DNA from: Mycogone perniciosa | Taxonomy: Eukaryota; Ascomycota; Sordariomycetes; Hypocreales; Hypocreaceae | DNA length: 64,000 nt | Direction of reading: 5' to 3' | NCBI GenBank assembly: GCA_025331125.1 | Contig: JAOALB010000158.1 | Span: 29,349 to 93,348, forward strand | In this document: piece after piece, positions 38,830 through 48,858 of the stretch | How positions within the stretch are numbered: the stretch's first letter is position 1 | How the letters are laid out: every line of letters begins with the position of its first letter | Translations under genes and position numbers: made by a program | Notes under the pieces: generated by a model | The model's input: only the letters and a program-made list of their open reading frames with translations | Database searches by the model: none | What the model was told of the DNA's origin: nothing

Positions 38830-40785
38830 ATGAATCCTTCGAACTCCAACGCGGGCAAGCCCCTTCCAATTCAGTCGAATCATCTTCCGTCGGTTCAAGC
38901 TGGACTAGCAACAGCGAGCTTCGAAGCCTCCCGTCGTACGAACCAAGCGGGAGCATCGTTCCCTCAGCCTGTGCCTAGAAAAGGACAGGGCTCTCGTAAG
39001 CAACACAGAAATCAGCGTCGACCGAAAATGGACGAAAGGGCAGGTGGCTCCCTGCTGGATGGGGATGACGCCATGGCGGAACTCCGGGCGCTAAGAAACC
39101 CGATGAGTCGGCGCGGGCAGACATCCATCACCCACCTGCTGAATTACTCAGCCCCATTGCAGTATCAAGATCATAGTCACCACTCGAGGTCATATCGGCG
39201 ACACCCCACATGGGGACCTGGCTCGGGATACCACGCAGTGGACAAATCCAGATATGTCCACGCCAATTATCGCTTCATTGTCTCCCCAGACAGTGCCTAC
39301 TCAAAGCATGCTGCAGATGCCGATTTGTTTCTGGAGTGGGCCAACGTTATGCAAGTTATTGCCTCAGCGGAATCGCAGGCAGCATCCTGCCCGATTTGCC
39401 TTTCAGATCCGGTTGCTCCTCGGATGGCGAAATGTGGTCACATATTTTGTCTTCCCTGTCTGATTCGATACATGAATTCGAGCTTAAGCGATGAAGATGC
39501 CAAGTTGGGCAAGGGACCTAAGTGGAGGAAGTGTCCCATCTGTGAGGATAGTATATATCTGCAGGAAGTACGCCCAGTGCGCTTCTACGCCGGCCAAGAG
39601 AGCCCTCTTCCCCGAGTTGGGGATGATGTTGTCTTAAGGCTCATGGCAAGAAACGCGGACTCTACGCTTGCTCTTCCCAAGGAAGGGGGTGCAGAAGTTC
39701 TGAATTCGGGTGACGATGTTCCGTGGCAATTTGCTGCAAATGTTCTGGATTATGCTCGGATAATGAAGGGGACTGGAGACTATATGGTTGGTCAATTTGA
39801 TGAAGAAATTGAGACCATGCTGCAGCAGGCAAGAGAAGACGAAGCACTTTTCGGACAAGATAGCGAGTGGACACAAAAGGCTATCAAGGCAGTCAACACG
39901 GCCAAGGAAAAGGTGGCGGATCTTGGCAGCACTGAAGAAGGCCCAGGCATGACAAAGCAGCCATCATCAGCCGACTTTTACTTCTACAGTGCTCTTCCCC
40001 ATCTCTACCTCTCACCTCTCGACATTAGGATTCTCAAGACCAAGTATGGCTCATTTTCTGCCTTTCCATCGACATTACTGCCCCGGGTTGAACATATCTC
40101 AACTGGCCATGTCGTCGATGATGTGTTGCGGAAACGAGCAAAATATCTGGGTCACCTCCCGCACGGTTGTGTCATCAGCTTCTTGGAGTGTGACTGGACG
40201 GACATCGTTCCTGCTGAAATTTTAGAAACGTTTTCGTCGGATATTGAGCGGAGACGGAACCGCAATCGTGATAAAGCTGCCCAAGAGGAACGAGAGCGAA
40301 TTCAATCCGAACGACTTGAAACAGCTGCTCTTCGAAGTCTCACTGGCACTCGAAGACCCCCATCGCCCATTGATGAAGACCATGTGCCACTTATGGATAT
40401 GTCCGAGTTTCAGCCTTTGTCGGCACCATCTGGCACAACTCCTCCTGATCCGCGGCCAGGATTTTCTACACTTGCCTCGATGTCAACGAGCCCATCGAAT
40501 CAGAGGACAGTGTGGGGCACACCGGCTCTTTCGACGACGCCTGGAGTAGTCGAAGAGACCCAGCCAGCCTCTGTCGATGATGGGTGGCTCAAGGATGAAG
40601 AATTTTTGGCATTGGGTCCAGCCGAGCTCGCCATGCAATTGGAAGCACTGAGAATGATGGAGAACGGAGATAATGGCCAGAGTAGCAGTGCCACTGGTGG
40701 GGGAGGAGGTGGTGGTGGCGGTGGCAAGAGGAAGAAGAAACAGAAGATTACACTGATGAGTACAGGTGGTCGGCGAGGAGTTTGA
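38830..40785 (+). CDS. MAG2: RING finger ubiquitin ligase, RNF10/Mag2 type
   Basis: 651 residues on one exon. A disordered, basic N terminus of about 90 residues is followed by conserved sequence including HLLNYSAPLQY and RYVHANYRFIV. A C3HC4 RING lies at about 185-240, CPICLSDPVAPRMAKCGHIFCLPC then KCPIC, with an unusually long spacer before the last pair. The middle part contains the family segment DFYFYSALPHLYLSPLDIRIL. The C terminus is Gly-rich and ends KRKKKQK. RNF10 and Mag2 ubiquitinate 40S proteins uS3 and uS5 during translation stalling, so a role in ribosome quality control is likely. Start chosen where the sequence becomes MNPSNSN, a good context; upstream in-frame codons read like leader. 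Confidence 0.88.
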   Translation: MNPSNSNAGKPLPIQSNHLPSVQAGLATASFEASRRTNQAGASFPQPVPRKGQGSRKQHRNQRRPKMDERAGGSLLDGDDAMAELRALRNPMSRRGQTSITHLLNYSAPLQYQDHSHHSRSYRRHPTWGPGSGYHAVDKSRYVHANYRFIVSPDSAYSKHAADADLFLEWANVMQVIASAESQAASCPICLSDPVAPRMAKCGHIFCLPCLIRYMNSSLSDEDAKLGKGPKWRKCPICEDSIYLQEVRPVRFYAGQESPLPRVGDDVVLRLMARNADSTLALPKEGGAEVLNSGDDVPWQFAANVLDYARIMKGTGDYMVGQFDEEIETMLQQAREDEALFGQDSEWTQKAIKAVNTAKEKVADLGSTEEGPGMTKQPSSADFYFYSALPHLYLSPLDIRILKTKYGSFSAFPSTLLPRVEHISTGHVVDDVLRKRAKYLGHLPHGCVISFLECDWTDIVPAEILETFSSDIERRRNRNRDKAAQEERERIQSERLETAALRSLTGTRRPPSPIDEDHVPLMDMSEFQPLSAPSGTTPPDPRPGFSTLASMSTSPSNQRTVWGTPALSTTPGVVEETQPASVDDGWLKDEEFLALGPAELAMQLEALRMMENGDNGQSSSATGGGGGGGGGGKRKKKQKITLMSTGGRRGV

Positions 40786-41223
40786 AGGGCGATGATCTTT
40801 GGGGCGGATATAGATGCTGTATGTGTTTCAGCGGAGTTTGGCTCTTTGGCATGGACGGCGTTTTTGGACTTGAAGACATCAGCGATCATTTATTCGAGGC
40901 GACTTGAGCTTATTGAAGATCCGGGGAAGAAAGGCAGAACTGCAATGCATTTATGTGGGCTTATCTATACCGAGAAAAATATATCAGATATAATTCACCT
41001 GAAGACAAATTGGATAATAATACTCTTGTCCCAGTCGCATATTGGAGAGACTACGAAGTACAGAGTACAGCTGAATTCGGAGGCTGCGGGGCCGCAGTGC
41101 CGCACCTCGTAGTGGGGTCGGTTCGTTTCCAACAGACGCCAAATTTTTTTTTCCTCTTTCTTGCGGCGCGGTCACAGCTCAAATGCTCGCAGCCATCATC
41201 AATTCAGCCAAACCCATCATAGT
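40786..41223. other. Intergenic: MAG2 3' region and MPP10 promoter
   Basis: 438 bp, no gene supported. Confidence 0.35.
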
Positions 41224-43470
41224 ATGGCTGCCAACACTTCGCCATCCTTGACGTCGTCATCGCACACACTCACTGCAGCGCCCATCATGGCGCTCCCTTT
41301 GTCTCTATCCAACACCAATGGCGATATCGTCCTGGCGCTGATGGAGAGTCTGCGGCCAGAGAAGCGCCACGTTTTCTTGCAGCCGAGCGGATCGCTGCCG
41401 ACCGAGTCGCTGAACATTGTGAAGGACACGCTGGAAGGGTTTGCGGCACAGGTTAGCGACGAGCAGCAGCAGAGGCTGAAGGAGAGCCGGAAGAGGAAGC
41501 GGAATGGCGCTGCTGCGGGCGAGAAGGAGGTTGTGCGGGATGTGTTGAAGCTGAGGAAGGTCTATGTGGATGGCTTTGAGACTGCGCAGGTGTGGCAGCA
41601 GGCAAAGAAGATTATTGGCAGCGTCTTGACGTTTTCGGAGAATATTTTGGATGAGATGGAGGAGAATGACGAGATTGCGGCCGATGGAGCTGTGGACGGA
41701 GAAGAGAGTGTAAGTGATGAGGATGAAATCGATGAGGAATTGTTAGAGCAAGAGGATGAAGAGGGCGAGGAAGACCTCTCTGGGGAGGAATTGTCAGAAG
41801 ACGGTCTGGAAGGCGAGCTTGAGGAGGAGGATGAAGAAGACTGCGAAGACTTGGAAGCCGAAGAAGATGGCGAAGAAAACGAGGACGACGACGAGAGTGG
41901 AGAAGGACAAGAATACGTCGAGGACCCCAACGGTCTCAATGACGGGTTCTTCTCCATCGACGAGTTCAACCGACAAACGCAATGGTTCGAAGAGCAAGAT
42001 GCCAGAGGCGACCCCAACACAGATCGAGCCAGCGATGATGAGGAGATAGACTGGGATGTAGACCCCATGGCACCACCATCAAAAGGCAACTCCAAAAAGG
42101 CATCCAAACGCAAGTCAGAAGATAACGGTACCCTTTCAGACGACGAGGCAGTTGCCGGAGAAGAGTACGATGACGACGACGACGATGATGAGGAAGGGCC
42201 AACTTTTGGAGATATGGCTCTCGATGCATCTGAGGGTGACAGCGAGGATGAAGCTATGGATGATGCCGCTATTGACGACGAAGGCATGGACTTCAATGCA
42301 AACGAGATCTACTTCAAGGATTACTTTGCGCCGCCACCCAAGAAGAACAAAGGCGGAAAGCCAAAGAAGAGTGTCCACTTTAAATCAGAGCAACCAGCCG
42401 AGGAAGATGTCGAGAGGGCCATGGCTGATGTACGCCGAGACCTCTTTGACGACGAATCGGAAAATGACGATTCTGAAGACGCCTTGTCCGATGTGTCAGC
42501 AGGTGATCCCAAGTCCCGACGCTCGGCACATGAACGGAGACAAGCCAAGCTAGCGGAGGAGATCCGCCAGCTCGAGGCTGCCTCTGTTGCAAAGCGTGAA
42601 TGGACTCTTTCTGGTGAAGCTGCTGCGGTTGACCGACCCGTCAACTCGCTCTTGGAGGAGGACCTCGAGTTTGAGCACGTCGGCAAGCCTGTCCCCGTAA
42701 TTACCCCCGAAATTACAGAGGGCATTGAGGATATGATCAAGCGACGCATTCTTGCCCAGGAATTCGACGAGGTTCTTCGCCGAAGACCAGACACCGAGGG
42801 CCTACCCAACGGAACGCGGCGCGGTATGATTGAGCTCGACGACAGCAAGCCCAACAAGAGTCTAGCAGAGATCTACGAGGAGGAACACGTCAAGAACGCC
42901 AACCCAGACAACTACGTTAGTCAGTCGGACGAGAAGCTCCGGCGCGAAGAGAAAGAGATCGAAGCCATGTGGAAAGACGTCTCCGCGCGCCTGGACGCCT
43001 TGAGCAGTTGGCACTACAAGCCCAAGCCCGCAGCACCATCCCTTTCCGTCGTCGCGGATGTGGCTACTGTTGCTATGGAAGATGCTCAGCCTACGACTGC
43101 ATCGGCCATCACCGGCGAGAGCAGCCGCATGGCGCCCCAGGAAGTATACAAGACCGGTGCCGAGACAGCCGCCCAGGGCGAGATCGTCACAGGTGCTGGC
43201 CTGCCCGTCGCACGACAGGAGATGACGCGCGAGGAGAAACTCAGGAGGCGCCGCCGCCAGAAGGAGCGCGTACGCAAGGCGGGCGGTGCAGACGCTGCTG
43301 CTGGTGGCAAGAAGCCTCTCAGCGCGAAGGTCAAGATGCAGCGTGAGACGATTGCGGAGCTGAAGAAGGGTGGTGTCAAGGTTATTAATCGCAAGGGAGA
43401 GATTACGGATGTGGAAGGGAAGAAGACCAAGACGGCGAAGATTGCGTCAAGTGGAAGTTACAAGCTGTAA
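41224..43470 (+). CDS. MPP10: U3 snoRNP component Mpp10 of the SSU processome
   Basis: 748 residues, intronless. Mpp10 forms a subcomplex with Imp3 and Imp4 in the small-subunit processome and is required for 18S rRNA cleavages in the nucleolus. The N-terminal third includes RKVYVDGFETAQVWQQ. A very acidic region at about 145-390 holds long runs of Asp and Glu broken by conserved islands such as LNDGFFSIDEFNRQTQWFE and NEIYFKDYFAPPPKKNKGGK. The conserved C-terminal half contains NSLLEEDLEFEHVGKP, KRRILAQEFDEVLRR and YEEEHVKNANPDNYVS, then ends in a basic tail. The long Ser-rich frame on the opposite strand is a shadow of the acidic codons. Confidence 0.94.
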   Translation: MAANTSPSLTSSSHTLTAAPIMALPLSLSNTNGDIVLALMESLRPEKRHVFLQPSGSLPTESLNIVKDTLEGFAAQVSDEQQQRLKESRKRKRNGAAAGEKEVVRDVLKLRKVYVDGFETAQVWQQAKKIIGSVLTFSENILDEMEENDEIAADGAVDGEESVSDEDEIDEELLEQEDEEGEEDLSGEELSEDGLEGELEEEDEEDCEDLEAEEDGEENEDDDESGEGQEYVEDPNGLNDGFFSIDEFNRQTQWFEEQDARGDPNTDRASDDEEIDWDVDPMAPPSKGNSKKASKRKSEDNGTLSDDEAVAGEEYDDDDDDDEEGPTFGDMALDASEGDSEDEAMDDAAIDDEGMDFNANEIYFKDYFAPPPKKNKGGKPKKSVHFKSEQPAEEDVERAMADVRRDLFDDESENDDSEDALSDVSAGDPKSRRSAHERRQAKLAEEIRQLEAASVAKREWTLSGEAAAVDRPVNSLLEEDLEFEHVGKPVPVITPEITEGIEDMIKRRILAQEFDEVLRRRPDTEGLPNGTRRGMIELDDSKPNKSLAEIYEEEHVKNANPDNYVSQSDEKLRREEKEIEAMWKDVSARLDALSSWHYKPKPAAPSLSVVADVATVAMEDAQPTTASAITGESSRMAPQEVYKTGAETAAQGEIVTGAGLPVARQEMTREEKLRRRRRQKERVRKAGGADAAAGGKKPLSAKVKMQRETIAELKKGGVKVINRKGEITDVEGKKTKTAKIASSGSYKL

Positions 43471-43898
43471 GGGATTTGTCGTGTCGATTGGATGGATGGC
43501 ATATCAAACTGTAGAAATTTCATGGGGGGGGGATAGGCTGCTGTCGGCGCAAAAAGCATTGTTGGTTAATTGGGATGATTCGGGATGAAGAATACAAGGA
43601 GGCCTTTTTTCTTTCTCTACCCCGTAGAGTCCCATTGTCGGCAGTCAAACTATTACTACATACATACTACTAGCTGTACGATACATTTACAGCGCGTTTC
43701 TTTTTGCGACTTGTCCTGGAGGGTTTTGTTCCTGGTCTTTTGATTTCCCTCCCTAGATCCCCAACGTCCTGTCCGTATCCCAGATGCCTCAACTCCGATG
43801 TTGTTGACCTTGAACCCCATGCGATTACCTACCCTTGATTTTTACCCCTATCAGATACACGGCGCGCTCTTCATGGAGCGAACGTCAAGGTGTGAGAC
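43471..43898. other. Convergent intergenic region
   Basis: 428 bp between the stop codons of MPP10 and the histone chaperone gene. No gene is supported. Confidence 0.35.
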
Positions 43899-45595
43899 CT
43901 ATTTCTCAGCCTCATCGGTCGCCTCATCTTCCGTCTTGGCTCTCTTGGGCGATTCTCCTCCGTCTAGCCCGTCCTCAGCTTTACGCTTACTGCTAGACGC
44001 AGCAGACCGAGTCTCCTTGGCATTATCATTCGCGTTGGTATCGTTGGCCTTCTTTCTGCGCACAAGGCCAGTTAGATCAACGGCCGTCTTGTTCGCTTCT
44101 TCGACACGAGCTTGACGAGCTTCCAGCGTAGCGACGGTTTGATTTAGCGCATCGCCGAAGAGCTCCTTGAAGATGCCACCCATGGCATTGAGTTCTTCAC
44201 CACTGCTCGCGTTCTGAGCAAGGGTGGGATCCTTTCGCAGATCGACAAGCTGTATTCCACGTTAGCAGAGTAATACCCTGGAGGAGGGGAGGGGGGTGGA
44301 GGACATACCCTTTCTTCCATGTCGGCGATGACCTCCTTCATCTCCACCAGAGCCTTGTTCGAGAGTTCGTTATCCTCAGAGGATCCTGAGCTCGCGATCT
44401 CGGCCTCTGTGGCCTGCATCTTCAGTCTGAAGCTTTTGATGGCTAGCTCCATCTCCCTGATGGCTTCGTCGCGAAGGCCCTGGTCCAACTCCTCGCGCTT
44501 GGCGTTCTTGCCGTCTTCTCCGGAAATGGTGACGGAAGCAAACTCGAGAGCGAGAGAGAGCTTGTAGTGGGCTTCGGCGGTGATCTCGGATTCTTCAGGG
44601 TACAGCTCCATCTTGTAGTTGAGAGACACTCGGCCATCCTCAATGGCATTTGGGTATCTAGAAACAGGAATGACTTAGCGGGAAGGGATTGTGGCATAGA
44701 GGTGGTTGAATTGAATGCGCGTACCGTTCATTCTCGAGAGAAATTTCCGCGAGCGCATCGTGCGTCTCTGCAAGACGCTCCTTGATGTGCCTCACTGCTG
44801 AGGAGTCCTCCTTCGGCGCCTCTTTGCCCTTGCCCTTTTCTTCTTTCTCTTCTTCGTCGCGAATCTTGTCTAGCTGTTTGAGATAGCAAACACGAGCGAG
44901 GTCTAGGATCTCAAAAGCGGTTGCAAGGTCGTCATCGTCCTCTTCTTGTTCCTCTTCCTCCTGCTGTATCAACGATGGGTAATTAGACAGCGCGCATAAT
45001 TTGATGAAGCTGGTGCGTTACCAACCTCATCTTCTTCCGATTCGTCAAAGTTCTCATCGCCTGTGAACTGGAAGTAGGGCTTCTTCTGTTCAGGGATATC
45101 CTTGCTCTCATCGGCCTTGTTGTCTTTGCTAGACTCTGATTGCCCCTCGGTTGCCTTGTCGGCTTCTGTCTCGGCTGGTTTCGCTGTGGATTTCTTGGGC
45201 GCGCCGCTGTCAGTGGTAGGCTTTGCCTTCTCTACAGCAGAGCCACCGAGGACATCGCTCTTGGTCTGACCGACCTTGAACAAGCTGCGCCCGTAGTGAA
45301 AGAGAATCTCGGCATTCTCTGGCGCGGTCTCGCCGTTGATTTCGGCTTGCAGGTCGCTCGCTCTGGAGAAGATGTCGGTGGCCTCCTCGTACTTCTTGTG
45401 CGCGTAGAGAGCAGTGCCCTTGGCGCTGAGATCAGCGAGGGTGACCCTCTTAGACTTGATGTCCTCTTCTTGCTCTTCTTCTTCGTCTTCTACATCTTCT
45501 GCGACTTCGGGCGTGGCCTCGTTGGTGTCGACTGGGAGAGGCTCGTCAACTGGCTGCTCGTCAATGGGTCGCGTCTCTGGAGTGGGTTCGGCCAT
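43899..45595 (-). CDS. SIM3: NASP/Sim3/Hif1-type histone H3-H4 chaperone
   Basis: Four exons in transcript order, 45595-45026, 44960-44725, 44657-44309 and 44249-43899, give 501 residues. The family combines SHNi-TPR repeats with an acidic insertion and hands histone H3-H4 (and CENP-A in fission yeast) to assembly factors. Visible are a TPR start LSAKGTALYAHKKYEEATDI, a second helix pair with ILFHYGRSLFKVGQ, a long acidic, Lys-rich loop, then TAFEILDLARVCYLKQL and YPNAIEDGRVSLNYKMEL, the SHNi hallmark. The tail carries nuclear-localisation-like KRKAEDGLDGGESPKRAK. Intron 1 has a weak GTTGGT donor and a tandem CAGCAG acceptor. The second AG gives DEEEEEQ and the first would insert one Gln. Confidence 0.88.
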
Positions 45596-46792
45596 CGCGA
45601 CGACGAGTGGTTTTCGACGATGGTGACGTCAGAAAATGGAATTCGGAATGGAAATCGTCGGTGTGATGCAATCGGTAAGGATGTGAAAGTGGAAGTGATT
45701 GTTTTGCAGATGACAAAGAGAACAAAGCGACGAAGTCGACGTAGATGTAGATGTAGATGGAAGGGAAGTTTGCTGCGTCACGTCCCAGCGAACTCACCAA
45801 GTGGTCCGTGCGGAGCGAGCCATGTATAGAGAGAGGGTCGCGCGACTCGTCGCGACCCAGTATATATCTTGCAACCGACATACATGAAGCAGGTATCACA
45901 ATCTTTACAATTGGTTAACATAGCGTCAAAAATCACATTGTGAGGCGGGGAAAGCGATTTTATAGCCAAGCCCCCTCCCACTTCCATTTTCCAAAGATAT
46001 CATCGTTTCCATATCCCTTATTATTTCTATCTAACCAGACCTTCATGCCGTCTTCACGAGCAAAACATACTGACCCGTTATCCATCATAGACCATGCTAG
46101 GTCTAATGGTTGGGTCCTCGGATTCCCCTAGCTACTATAGCTTCTAGCGCTATAGTAATCAGGTTAACTGGCTGCCAACTATTAAAAAGGTATATACCTT
46201 TATAGTAAGTTGGACTAAGTACTTTGTTATAAATCATGTAGAGGGTCGACTATATAATAGTATCCCTTTAAGTGTATTAAGGCACCTAAGGTCATAGACT
46301 CCACTTGATCCCTATCAACCAATTTGTATATAAGAGGTACTGTGGCACTAGCTGTAAGTTGTGTTAATTGTGATATAGCGATATGTATATGATTGTTAAG
46401 ACTTCGATTCTGGTCCAATTTTAGTAGGCAAATTGATGTATCTTCAGTTTTCATACCTTTAATTGGACAACATCCCGGAAAGTGACCTCTCATATGCCTT
46501 AACACACTCAAAGGGATAGAATAGGGGGGAAAGTTACTCCGTAGTTGGAGTAGATATCGCAAATCGGAAAAGTTTAATTGCAGCTTTCTATATATGTTTC
46601 GCACAAGTACTCCGTAATAGGGTTCCATCTCACAAGGAGGGGTCGAATTAATATCATCCATCACGTGTCACGTGACACCTCCGGGAGGTAGTAGAAAACC
46701 TTTGGAGATGAAAAAAAAAACCGTTACACCTGAATCAGTGACTCATGCATACTGTCCGATCTCCATCCCATTCCATCGCCACATTCTCCAGA
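45596..46792. other. Intergenic, A/T-leaning, between SIM3 and ADE8
   Basis: About 1.2 kb. An 8-bp inverted repeat, ACTATAGC/GCTATAGT, lies at 46134-46141 and 46149-46156. A 145-codon open frame on the minus strand (46664-46227) starts MMDDINSTPPCEMEPYYGVL and has no recognisable domain. It lies in A/T-rich sequence, and I judge it more likely repeat debris than a gene. TACTCCGTA motifs occur at 46533-46541 and 46608-46617. Confidence 0.3.
46662..46674. promoter_or_regulatory. Tandem CACGTG E-boxes upstream of ADE8
   Basis: CACGTG occurs at 46662-46667 and again at 46669-46674, one base apart, inside a larger palindrome. They lie about 120 nt before the ADE8 start. Such boxes bind bHLH proteins of the Pho4/Cbf1 kind; the binding protein here is not known. 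Confidence 0.5.
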
Positions 46793-47574
46793 ATGACCGG
46801 GCCGGAAGAGTCGCCATGTCGGATCCTGGTCATGGCCTCTGGCTTTGGCTCGAACTTCCAGGCTCTCATAGATGCTATATCTACGGGTCAGCTTCGAAAT
46901 AGCCGCATCATCTCCCTCATCACGAACAGGAGAAATGCACACGCAATTGTTCGAGCGGATGAAGCAGGTAGGCGCTCTCCCATACACGTATATACAACAT
47001 GCAACTAATTCACGACCAGGCATTCCTTGGGATTATTTCAATCTAATCAGTAACGGGTTCTTGCAGAAGGGAGAAACAGACGAACAGAAAGTAGCTGAAG
47101 GTCGTCAAAGATATGACGCTGCATTGGCCGCGAGGCTTCTGTCAACAGATAAGGAAAGGCCTGAGTTGATTATTCTCGCTGGTTGGATGCATGTCTTCTC
47201 AAATGCTTTCCTAGAACCTATCGAAAGGGCAGGGGTACGGATAATCAACATTCATCCGGCACTACCCCGTAAGTTCTAAAAGATCATGCTGGGTCTGGCT
47301 ACTCACAATTTGCACAGGGGAGTTCGATGGAGCTATGGCGATTGAGCGAGCTTTCGAGGAATTTAAGGCTGGGCGACTTACACGCACGGGTATTATGGCC
47401 CACTATGTAATTGATGAGGTGGATAGGGGTACTCCGATCGTGGTTAAAGAGGTTGAGTGGAAGGGAGAGGAGCTGGAAGAGTTCAAGGAGAGGATGCATT
47501 TGCATGAGCACGAGCTAATCGTGAAGGCAGCGGTAAAGGTAGTGCAGGAGATAGTAAAGGGCAGGGGAAGATAA
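46793..47574 (+). CDS. ADE8: Phosphoribosylglycinamide formyltransferase (GART)
   Basis: Transfers a formyl group from 10-formyltetrahydrofolate to GAR, the third step of purine synthesis. Three exons (46793-46967, 47020-47268, 47318-47574) give 226 residues. Motifs: LVMASGFGSNFQALIDAI at the N terminus, ELIILAGWMHVFSNAFL, the catalytic INIHPALPREFDGA (Asn and His) that spans intron 2, and TGIMAHYVIDEVDRGTPIV with the catalytic Asp. It is the last gene of the core region. Its stop codon abuts the AT-rich block, so its 3' untranslated region must lie in, or end at, that block. Start chosen at MTGPEESPCR; the open frame extends 16 codons upstream to a less likely ATG. Confidence 0.94.
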
Positions 47575-48120
47575 ACCTTAAAATATCTTATAATCCTTAA
47601 ACTATAAATATATAAATTTAATACAATTAAATTAATAAACTTTTAAAATAAATTATAAATAGTAATTAATACTTAGTTTTTTTTAAATAAGCCTTTTATT
47701 AATTATTAATATTTCAAGGTTATAAAATTTTAATTTATTTTTAAAAGTTTTTAAATCTTTTAAAAATTATAAATTAATAAATGTAATATTATTTATAATA
47801 AATTAAATTACTATGAATAAAAAAGGTTTTTGTTATTATTTATTTAAATAAAAGTAAATTATTTTTTTATTTAAATGATTAATATAGTTTTATTATTAAT
47901 TATTATAAAAAGCTATATATATTATATATTTAAAGTTTATTTCTATTAATTTTATTAATTCTGTATATATATTAAAACAATTAACTTTATAAATAATAAT
48001 AAGTATAATTTAAATAAAAAGTAAATTATTACTTTAATTAATTAATTAATATAATTAATTATAAAGTAAATAAATATTATTATATATATATATAAACTTA
48101 AAGTTTATATATTATAATTA

Positions 48121-48152
<32 letters not shown>

Positions 48153-48430
48153 TAATTAATTTAAAAGATATTAAAAATAATATTAAGCTAAATATAGTTC
48201 AAGTCTTTTTTTATTAAATTTAACTTATAATATTACCCTTTTATTAAGCTAGTTATTTCTTATATTTTTTCTTTATAAAAGTATTTTTTTAAAACACTTA
48301 TTTATAGTTTTAATAAATTTATATTTCTTTTTATAAATATTTAAAGCAGTTATATTCTTTAAAGAAACAATAAGTTTTTAAATTAACTTTATATTTTTTT
48401 TATATTAATATTTTAAAAAAAAAACTATAC
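47575..48430. repeat. Extremely AT-rich block
   Basis: Roughly 850 bp made almost wholly of A and T, with poly-TA runs around 48081-48145 and many palindromic ttaatt words. No coding potential on either strand. It starts within a few bases of the ADE8 stop codon and ends sharply near 48430, where normal base composition returns. Such blocks in filamentous ascomycetes usually arise by repeat-induced point mutation of old transposons; that origin is inference, since nothing recognisable is left. Confidence 0.75.
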
Positions 48431-48858
48431 TACCTTAAACAATAAGACGGCAACTTTACTGCCTATTTTGGTGGTTTCTGCCATCCAACGTAGTGGTCGG
48501 TTTGCCAGGAATCCAGCGCCGCTTTAAGGCCAGCAATCAGTCCCGTTGGCCCAGTTAACCCCCTCCTGTACCGCCATGTACCCAACAGGTACCGCATTCA
48601 CACCCCGCTACCCAGGCAGCTCCATAGCCAACATGAGGATAGAGCTTAAATGTGCGCGCTTTCCGAAAACCTCTTTTCGCTGACCCCAGCGACGAAGGGC
48701 CACAAACCACTAGAAATGGCGGCATCACGCAGGTTGTATTTAAGGGTCGCTCGCTCCGCCTCGAGCTTGTCCATCCCTCTCTTCAAACTTGTATTTTCTC
48801 CCACTCCCATACCCACGTATAGAGTGCCCTCTTCCATAAGCCCCGAAAGACTTCCACT
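48431..48858. other. Short non-coding stretch before the recombinase pseudogene
   Basis: Normal base composition resumes. I see no gene. It would hold the promoter of the broken DUF3435 gene. Confidence 0.3.

Noticed and set aside
41562..42296. 244-codon Ser-rich minus-strand frame
   Set aside because: It is the complement of the Asp/Glu codons of MPP10.
47941..48145. Possible mitochondrial DNA insert in the AT-rich block
   Set aside because: The A/T content alone is suggestive, but no mitochondrial coding or tRNA-like sequence can be read; decay of a repeat explains it as well.
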